The position numbers and the translations under genes are program-made. The notes beneath the pieces are model-generated. The model was not told the DNA's origin and ran no database searches. It worked only from the letters and a program-made list of their open reading frames with translations. A stretch of DNA of 64,000 nt from Opitutaceae bacterium (GTDB lineage: Bacteria > Verrucomicrobiota > Verrucomicrobiia > Opitutales > Opitutaceae). The stretch covers positions 62,001 through 126,000 of the forward strand of contig JANQKV010000047.1 of assembly GCA_028280945.1 (NCBI GenBank), in the 5' to 3' direction. Numbering within the stretch: position 1 is the stretch's first letter; every line of letters begins with the position of its first letter. Of the stretch, positions 58,742 through 64,000 are shown piece by piece.

Positions 58742-61128
58742 AGAACCTGGTCCCCGGACCGGAGCGGATGGCTCTCGGCTCCCCAAATCAATGAGCCAGA
58801 AAGCTTTTCCGGCAGAGAAACCTCAGCCCTGACAGTGTCATCGTCAGATCTTTGGTAATGCACCCGGATCATTCCGGCGGGATGACACACTTCCGCCCGG
58901 GTATTTGTCAGATCGCCCAACGCCGGGCGCACTTCTACGGCAGCAAAACCTGTCTCGGCCGGGCGAATCCCTGCCGTGCTGGCCAACAGATGAAAAAGTG
59001 GGTGTCCGGCCCAGGCATGGGCATCACTACGGCTTTCGATGTGATGCTCCGGAAACGTCGTGAGCCCGGTGTCGAGCATCTCCTGCCAACGATCGAGATT
59101 AGCCAAAATCAAGTCGCCGCGCCCGGCTTGGCGATAGGCCTCAAACACATAAAACTGAAAATACAGCGTACCTTGAATCAGCGTCTCGTCCGCATGGATT
59201 AACTCCGCGATCCGCTCGGCTTCCGCGCCCTTCACGGCACCACACAAAATCGCGAAAGCGTTCGTATGCTGGCTGAACATTTCCTTGGCCCGGGTTTCGG
59301 CAAAAAGACCGCGAGTCTCATCAAATCCGTGCTTGTGTGCGGATGCCTTGAGTTGGGCGGAAATCCGTCGATAACGCTCCAGGTCTCCGCTGAATTCGAC
59401 CGCCTCCATCAAGTCCACCGCCCGATCGAGCGTGTAGGCCAACAGCAATGTCTGGTGGATCGAGCCGCCCGTGGAAGACCCGGGCGGGGAGCCGACGTCA
59501 AAACCGATCGCCCCCCCGTCCACGTGATTCCAAAACGGCAGCGGCCCCATTAGGCCGCTCTCATCCACCCGCGCCAAAAACCACTCCAACGTAAACACAA
59601 TGCCCGGCACCAGGGGGGCCAAAAACTCCCGGTCGCCCCGATACATCAAAAAGTCGTGGACCATACCGACGTAAAGCAGTGCGAACGGAGGGATGATCTG
59701 CGCGCCATCCGTGGGATGGGCACTCTTGGTCAGTCCATGGTATTGCCGCGACCGATGGAACTGGAGGATCGCGTTTCGCATCAGGCGGTCGTCGCCTGAC
59801 ATGTAGAGCGAAATCAACGCCTGGATCCGCGTGTCACCGATATACTGAACTTGCTCGTAATACGGACAGTCCATGTAGGACTCCAGGGCACACACCCGCA
59901 TGGTGCGCCAGGAGGCATTGAGAATGGCGGCGTGGCTCGGGTCGGAACTCACAAAACTGCCGCGGCGTTCCAGCGGATAACCGACAAACTGGTGACCAAA
60001 TCCGTCCAATCGCAGCGGTTCATCGGCCGTCTTTACCGAGATTTGCACGTAACGAAACACCCGGATCCACTGCGGTTCATAAACCCGGTTTTCACCACCG
60101 TCCGCAATGACCCGATCAAAGTAACCCTTCATGATTTTTCCCGTGATGTCATCCCGGTTGCCCTTGCCGCCTTCCGGCCGAAACAAGGCCTCCTGGTAAC
60201 GCACCTCGATCTCGGCTCCCTCGCCCCTCGAGAAGGCCAATTGGGTGAACCCCATGGTCAATTCTTCATGGTCCAACAACAGGGTGGCCTCTGCGTTCGC
60301 CGGAATCTTCAGCGGCCACCGCGGCGACGCGTCCGTCAAGGCATCGGCATTTGCCAAACCGGCGGTTCGCCGCACGACCCAATGGGTCGCGTCCCGCATT
60401 TCCAGCGCCGGGATACTCCGAGGAATCAACGCCCACGGTGTGCCCTTCCACGTATCGAGGCGGCCGTGGGTCGCCTTGCCGATGATCCGGGCCGGCGCCC
60501 AATCACTCGCGTTGAATCCCACTTCATTCCACCCCCATTCATGAGTCGCCGCATCAAATGCTTCCGTGGCTCCCGCAATGTAACCTCCGCCGACAGACTC
60601 AGCCGTGTGAGTGATCGATGCATGGGCGGTGCTCCGTTTGGCCAACCACCGGCCATCAGTCTTGAGCGGTTCACCCTCGAGGTTGGACCCGGCCAAGACA
60701 AAGCCCGGCTGCACCGAAATCTGCCGAGCAGGCAATTGCCAGGTGGGATTCCACACCGAGGCGGCGATCACATTGGCACCTGGTCGCAGGTAAGGCACGA
60801 GGTTGATTGACTCGTAATTCCAATGATCGCGATCGCCAACCGCCGGGCCGATGCCGACCAGCACCCCGTTCACGTAGAGTCGATAACGCGGGTCCGCTGA
60901 AACATGCACCAGGAAGGATTCGGGCATCTCCGCCAATTCGAACTCGCGCCGAAACAACAACACGCCGTCCGCATTCCCTTGCCCATCGTCAACCGTGATC
61001 CAGTCCGCAAACCCTGGTGACTCCAGATCAGCAACCCGTTCGACAAAGGGACGGGAGGATTCGGCAATGACACCGACACCGGGAAGCAACGCCAGGAAAC
61101 CGAGGGTGACGCAACGGGGCAGCAGCAT
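58714..61128 (-). CDS. GH78-like alpha-L-rhamnosidase, secreted
   Basis: 804 residues from ATG 61128 with signal peptide MLLPRCVTLGFLALLPGVGV. An N-terminal beta-sandwich similar to the rhamnosidase N domain is followed by FRREFELAEMPESFLVHVSA and RLYVNGVLVGIGPAVGDRD, then the (alpha/alpha)6 catalytic barrel with ESYMDCPYYEQVQYIGDTRI and the acidic residues typical of GH78 in LMGPLPFWNHVDGGAIGFD. A final beta domain ends the protein. It hydrolyses terminal alpha-L-rhamnose in the periplasm or outside. No rhamnose catabolic genes are nearby. It follows purM after 55 bases. Confidence 0.88.
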   Translation of the reverse strand: MLLPRCVTLGFLALLPGVGVIAESSRPFVERVADLESPGFADWITVDDGQGNADGVLLFRREFELAEMPESFLVHVSADPRYRLYVNGVLVGIGPAVGDRDHWNYESINLVPYLRPGANVIAASVWNPTWQLPARQISVQPGFVLAGSNLEGEPLKTDGRWLAKRSTAHASITHTAESVGGGYIAGATEAFDAATHEWGWNEVGFNASDWAPARIIGKATHGRLDTWKGTPWALIPRSIPALEMRDATHWVVRRTAGLANADALTDASPRWPLKIPANAEATLLLDHEELTMGFTQLAFSRGEGAEIEVRYQEALFRPEGGKGNRDDITGKIMKGYFDRVIADGGENRVYEPQWIRVFRYVQISVKTADEPLRLDGFGHQFVGYPLERRGSFVSSDPSHAAILNASWRTMRVCALESYMDCPYYEQVQYIGDTRIQALISLYMSGDDRLMRNAILQFHRSRQYHGLTKSAHPTDGAQIIPPFALLYVGMVHDFLMYRGDREFLAPLVPGIVFTLEWFLARVDESGLMGPLPFWNHVDGGAIGFDVGSPPGSSTGGSIHQTLLLAYTLDRAVDLMEAVEFSGDLERYRRISAQLKASAHKHGFDETRGLFAETRAKEMFSQHTNAFAILCGAVKGAEAERIAELIHADETLIQGTLYFQFYVFEAYRQAGRGDLILANLDRWQEMLDTGLTTFPEHHIESRSDAHAWAGHPLFHLLASTAGIRPAETGFAAVEVRPALGDLTNTRAEVCHPAGMIRVHYQRSDDDTVRAEVSLPEKLSGSLIWGAESHPLRSGDQVLQLPVKKSG

Positions 61129-61183
61129 CCGGCCAAGCAGCCAGATGCCCGTTATCGGCGCAAGCGGCGGAGATTCGTATCGT

Positions 61184-62290
61184 TCAGCGCACCTGCAGCG
61201 ATTCACCGCCCCAGGACAGGCCCAGCGAAGGCACCTCCACAGCCTTCCGGTCGCCGTCCTTGAACATCCGGCCCGCGATCCAGGCGTCATAACCGGTTGC
61301 CTGCGCCGCGGCCACGGTGGCGTCGGCGTCAGCCGGATCCACGTAAGCCGCAAAACCCACTCCCATGTTGTAGGTCGAGTAGGCCTCCTTCAGCTCAATC
61401 GGGCCTTTCTCCATCAGGAATCTGAACAGCGCCGGAGTCTCACGGGGCTCGGTGATCTCGTAGACAAATGGTTCATCGAGGCGCATGAGTTTGCGCCAGC
61501 CATGACCCGTCACGTGGGAAACATAGTTGAGCTTGATCCCGCGTTGCTGGCACTCGCGGACAAAAGCGACGTAGATGACCGAAGGCGCCAGCAAGGCCTG
61601 GCCGTAGGTGCGATCGTCGCCGTGCCCAATCGGCGTGGCATAACCATCCGGCAACTGATCAGCGATTTTCCGGCACAAGGTCAGGCCGTTGGTCTGCACA
61701 CCGGATGAAGCGAGAAATATCAACACGTCGCCATCCTTGGCGTCGCCGGTGATGCGCAGCGACTTGGGCGCCAGCCGGCCCACCGCCGAACCCGCGAGGC
61801 AGATCGTATCCGGTTCGATGATCCCCTTCAGGGTCGGTGTCTCGCCTCCGCCCCAGACCGCACCCGACATCCGGCAGGCCTCGGCCCAGCCGTCCACCAG
61901 CGCCTGGGTGCGCTTGGCGTCGCTGAACCACCCCGAGTCTCCCACGGCCGCATGCATCGCCAGCGAGGTGGGCAGCGCCCCGCAGGTGATCAGGTCGTTG
62001 GCAATGGTGGCCACCGTGTCGATGGCGACCTCGCGGTAGAAGTTCTCGCCCGACTGCGCGTAAACCGCATCGGCCACGAGGTTCTTGGTGCCCAGGCCTT
62101 CCTCCACGTGGGCGAGGTAGTGGTCGTCCGCCTCCATGAGGTAGCAGCTTTCCCCCCGGGTCTCGGCGGGTTCGCGATAGCCGTGGTTGCCCAGCAGATC
62201 GGAAGTGGTTTTGGCCGCCTTTTGGCAGGCACGTTTAAACGCATCGAGCTCGTCGTAGCGCACGCCGGAGGATTCGTAGGAAAGACTCAT
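61184..62290 (-). CDS. purM: phosphoribosylformylglycinamidine cyclo-ligase
   Basis: 368 residues. AHVEEGLGTKNLVADAV is the ATP-binding signature of PurM; ANDLITCGALPTSLAMHAAVG, SGAVWGGGETPTLKGIIEPD and SSGVQTNGLTLCRKIA are also diagnostic. It is slightly longer than the enterobacterial enzyme and diverged, like other Verrucomicrobial PurM. It converts FGAM to AIR in purine synthesis. It lies downstream of purF on the same strand, with an ORF6N gene inserted between them. Confidence 0.9.
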   Translation of the reverse strand: MSLSYESSGVRYDELDAFKRACQKAAKTTSDLLGNHGYREPAETRGESCYLMEADDHYLAHVEEGLGTKNLVADAVYAQSGENFYREVAIDTVATIANDLITCGALPTSLAMHAAVGDSGWFSDAKRTQALVDGWAEACRMSGAVWGGGETPTLKGIIEPDTICLAGSAVGRLAPKSLRITGDAKDGDVLIFLASSGVQTNGLTLCRKIADQLPDGYATPIGHGDDRTYGQALLAPSVIYVAFVRECQQRGIKLNYVSHVTGHGWRKLMRLDEPFVYEITEPRETPALFRFLMEKGPIELKEAYSTYNMGVGFAAYVDPADADATVAAAQATGYDAWIAGRMFKDGDRKAVEVPSLGLSWGGESLQVR

Positions 62291-62291
62291 G

Positions 62292-62325
62292 GAATTTTGG
62301 ATTTTCGAATTCGGATTTTCGATGG
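62292..62325 (+). repeat. left inverted T-rich arm bracketing the ORF6N gene
   Basis: A run beginning GAATTTTGGATTTTCGAATT starts two bases from the purM start codon. Its core TTTTGGATTTTCGA is repeated in opposite orientation beyond the ORF6N gene near 62990 and again after tRNA-Leu at 24939. Confidence 0.55.
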
Positions 62326-62347
62326 GGGGGGAATCTCAGTGAGCCGA

Positions 62348-62938
62348 TCAACCCTTGTTTGCATGGTAACCCATGCGACGTTTCGGCTTGGGAGTATCTT
62401 CGCCTGACGGCGCATCGAGCAATGGCAACAAGCGGGAGATCAGATCCTGTAAAACGACGTCGTGCTCGAGCAGCTTGCGGTCGATTTCAGCCAGTCGCTT
62501 CAAGATCGCGTTTGAGGTAAGCATTTCATCGCGCATGCGCACAAAAGCTCGCACCAAGTAAAGGCTCATTTGCACAGCTTCAGGACTACGAAGAACGGTT
62601 GCAGCCATAAGGGCACCGTGTTCGGTAAAAACATAGGGCAGATATTTTCGGTGCGCACCTCGCCTCGAACTTGAAATCGCATTTTGCGACCCCAAGCCAA
62701 CTTCCTCTCCATCGTTTAAGATCGCATTTTGCGACCTTAAATCCACAAACTCCTGACTGGTAAGCTGAAAGCGAAAATCGCTAGGGAACTTATCAGCATT
62801 TCGCCTTACTGCTTCGTTCAACCTGCCGGTAGACACTCCGTAGAGCCTTGCGAGATCACTGTCCAAAACCACCGCCAGTTTCCGGATAGTATAAATCGGA
62901 GGGGCCTCGGGTGTCGGAACAGATTTTTTTCGAGGCAC
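62348..62938 (-). CDS. ORF6N domain protein
   Basis: 196 residues, start GTG 62938. The ORF6N DNA-binding fold reads AVVLDSDLARLYGVSTGRLN EAVRRNADKFP, followed by FRFQLTSQEFVDLRSQNAI and YLPYVFTEHGALMAATVLRS. A short duplication SQNAI occurs twice around residues 75-90, coded by near-identical 15-base units. A C-terminal helix and Lys/Arg-rich tail follow. ORF6N proteins are typical of phages and mobile islands. It splits purF from purM and is flanked by inverted T-rich arms. Confidence 0.9.
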   Translation of the reverse strand: MPRKKSVPTPEAPPIYTIRKLAVVLDSDLARLYGVSTGRLNEAVRRNADKFPSDFRFQLTSQEFVDLRSQNAILNDGEEVGLGSQNAISSSRRGAHRKYLPYVFTEHGALMAATVLRSPEAVQMSLYLVRAFVRMRDEMLTSNAILKRLAEIDRKLLEHDVVLQDLISRLLPLLDAPSGEDTPKPKRRMGYHANKG

Positions 62939-62965
62939 GGAAGAGGCGATGGCAGTTGGTTAGCT

Positions 62966-63000
62966 GGATTCGAAAATCGAGAATCCAAAATCAAAAATCT
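62966..63000 (-). repeat. right inverted T-rich arm bracketing the ORF6N gene
   Basis: Read on the minus strand it gives TTTTTGATTTTGGATTCTCG then ATTTTCGAATCC, close to the left arm at 62292. It runs into the purF stop codon. Together the two arms form imperfect terminal inverted repeats around a ~650-base cassette. Confidence 0.55.
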
Positions 63001-64000
63001 CAATACGATCGTCGGTCGGATTTTTCGAAGTAGTTGATGTAGGCCTGATTCACCACGCGATAACCGCCGGGGGTCGGGAAGTCCCCGGTAAAAAACCAAT
63101 CGCCCGAGTGGTGAGGCACCGCGGCATGCAAATTCTCAACGGTCTGGTAAATGACCTCCACTTTACCCGCCCATTCCACATCGCGCGGGTAAACGATGCG
63201 GCTGATCTGGGCGGAGATCTCCTCCGGGGTGAATCGGTCGTATACTTTTTTGACGTGATTGACCGGTTCCCCCGTCTTCACCGCCTCAAGACAGGTTTGG
63301 TAGACATCCGTGAGGACTTCCGTCTGGCCGGTTTGTTTGAGCAACTCCACCGCCGCCTCGAACGCGATGAACTTCCCGATCTCCGACATGTCAATGCCGT
63401 AGCAGTCCGGGTAACGGATCTGCGGAGCCGTCGAAACGATCACGATTTTGCGCGGATTCAGCCGGGTCAGGATGCGCAGGATCGATTTGCGCAACGTCGT
63501 GCCACGCACGATCGAATCATCCACGCAAACCAGGTTGTCACGACCCGGCTCGACCGAGCCGTAGGTGATGTCGTAAACGTGGCTCGCGAGTTGATTGCGC
63601 AGGTTTTCCTGGCCGATGAACGTGCGCAGTTTGATGTCCTTGCTGACCACTTTTTCCGCCCGGGGCCAATTGCGGAGGATGAGGTCGTCGAGTTTGTCCT
63701 CGGTCAGTTCACCGGTTTGGGAAGCGCGCAGGATTTCATCCTTAACCTCCATGCGACGACGTTCGCGCAAGGCCGAGACCATGCCGTAGTAGGCCACCTC
63801 GGCGGTATTGGGAATGAAGCTGAACACCGAATTCGCCCAATCGTGATCGACCGCCTCCAGGACCTGATCGGCCAAGCGCGCTCCCAGCGCTTTGCGCTCG
63901 CGGTAGATATCGATGTCGTTGCCGCGGGAAAAGTAGATCCGCTCGAACGTGCAGGATTGCCGCGGCATCTCCGGCTGAAACGACGTCGTACTGAGCACAC
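63000..64000 (-). CDS. purF: amidophosphoribosyltransferase, N-terminus beyond window
   Basis: About 333 C-terminal residues; the start is cut by the window edge. SCTFERIYFSRGNDIDIYRERKALG is the diagnostic PurF segment joining the two domains; the phosphoribosyltransferase PRPP motif is LVCVDDSIVRGTTLR. A C-terminal extension of ~100 residues (VYDRFTPEEISAQISRIVYP, DWFFTGDFPTPGGYRVVNQAYINYF) is seen in several Bacteroidota and Verrucomicrobiota PurF. It makes phosphoribosylamine, the first committed step of purine synthesis. Confidence 0.95.
   Translation of the reverse strand, partial: VLSTTSFQPEMPRQSCTFERIYFSRGNDIDIYRERKALGARLADQVLEAVDHDWANSVFSFIPNTAEVAYYGMVSALRERRRMEVKDEILRASQTGELTEDKLDDLILRNWPRAEKVVSKDIKLRTFIGQENLRNQLASHVYDITYGSVEPGRDNLVCVDDSIVRGTTLRKSILRILTRLNPRKIVIVSTAPQIRYPDCYGIDMSEIGKFIAFEAAVELLKQTGQTEVLTDVYQTCLEAVKTGEPVNHVKKVYDRFTPEEISAQISRIVYPRDVEWAGKVEVIYQTVENLHAAVPHHSGDWFFTGDFPTPGGYRVVNQAYINYFEKSDRRSY

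Noticed and set aside
1..64000. CRISPR arrays, rRNA operons, transposases, replication origin
   Set aside because: Looked for regularly spaced repeats, conserved rRNA segments, DDE-type proteins and DnaA-box clusters; none were seen.

Overview
The window reads as a chromosomal segment of a GC-rich, probably marine member of the Verrucomicrobiota (Opitutaceae-like). This is inferred from the gene families: a very large secreted ThuA/SGNH/PVC-type beta-propeller/cytochrome c fusion, an FG-GAP/UnbV-type secreted protein, a PulG-like pilin, a DUF481 outer-membrane protein, a GH50 agarase, GH78, and many genes without an obvious Shine-Dalgarno. No rRNA, CRISPR array, transposase or prophage was seen. 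There is one tRNA, Leu(UAA).

Layout. 0-9.4 kb: the tail of an unknown gene, a circularly permuted ATP-grasp/alpha-E fusion, a sugar isomerase/dehydrogenase pair, GNAT and PhzF enzymes, a NarL-type response regulator, and a VTT-family membrane protein with xseA. 9.5-22.3 kb: an envelope glycosylation block with a GtrB/ArnC-like GT2, five large polytopic GT-C-like proteins and two SAM methyltransferases, ending at a type IV pilin-like gene with a clear terminator. 22.6-24.9 kb: DUF481, rsfS, nadD and tRNA-Leu. 25.0-27.1 kb: two poorly conserved secreted proteins that end at a rearrangement junction.

27.1-41.9 kb is the most interesting part. It is a catabolic locus for red-algal galactan or a similar methylated polysaccharide. 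It holds a zinc alcohol dehydrogenase, an FCD-type GntR regulator, a cytochrome P450 with its [2Fe-2S] ferredoxin, an AraC regulator, a galactonate dehydratase-like enolase-superfamily enzyme, a 2-keto-3-deoxy-sugar-acid kinase, its aldolase, a GH50 beta-agarase, an FG-GAP protein, a second AraC regulator, and a URO-D-type methyltransferase with a corrinoid protein. A 10-bp palindrome, TTGCATGCAA or a one-base variant, lies in front of the ADH, the GntR gene, the dehydratase-kinase-aldolase operon and the agarase gene. This suggests one GntR regulon that couples depolymerisation to the 2-keto-3-deoxy-sugar-acid route. P450/ferredoxin and URO-D/corrinoid are two different O-demethylation chemistries in one locus.

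42-53 kb: HNH nuclease, DEAD-box helicase, cupin and methyltransferase genes, the 1408-residue fusion protein, a decayed tail of a paralogue of it, and a compositionally different secreted repeat protein. 53-64 kb: an ethanolamine-type APC permease, a fucose isomerase-like protein, a cupin, a Phd/PIN toxin-antitoxin pair with a perfect palindromic operator, an AlkZ-related gene, a GH78 rhamnosidase, and purM and purF (cut by the window edge) separated by an ORF6N gene that is bracketed by inverted T-rich repeats.

Three genome scars are visible: a short-chain dehydrogenase reduced to about 20 codons at 27.1 kb, a cytochrome c-type gene tail at 50.9 kb, and an AraC gene whose homologous start position is ATC rather than ATG at 39.98 kb.
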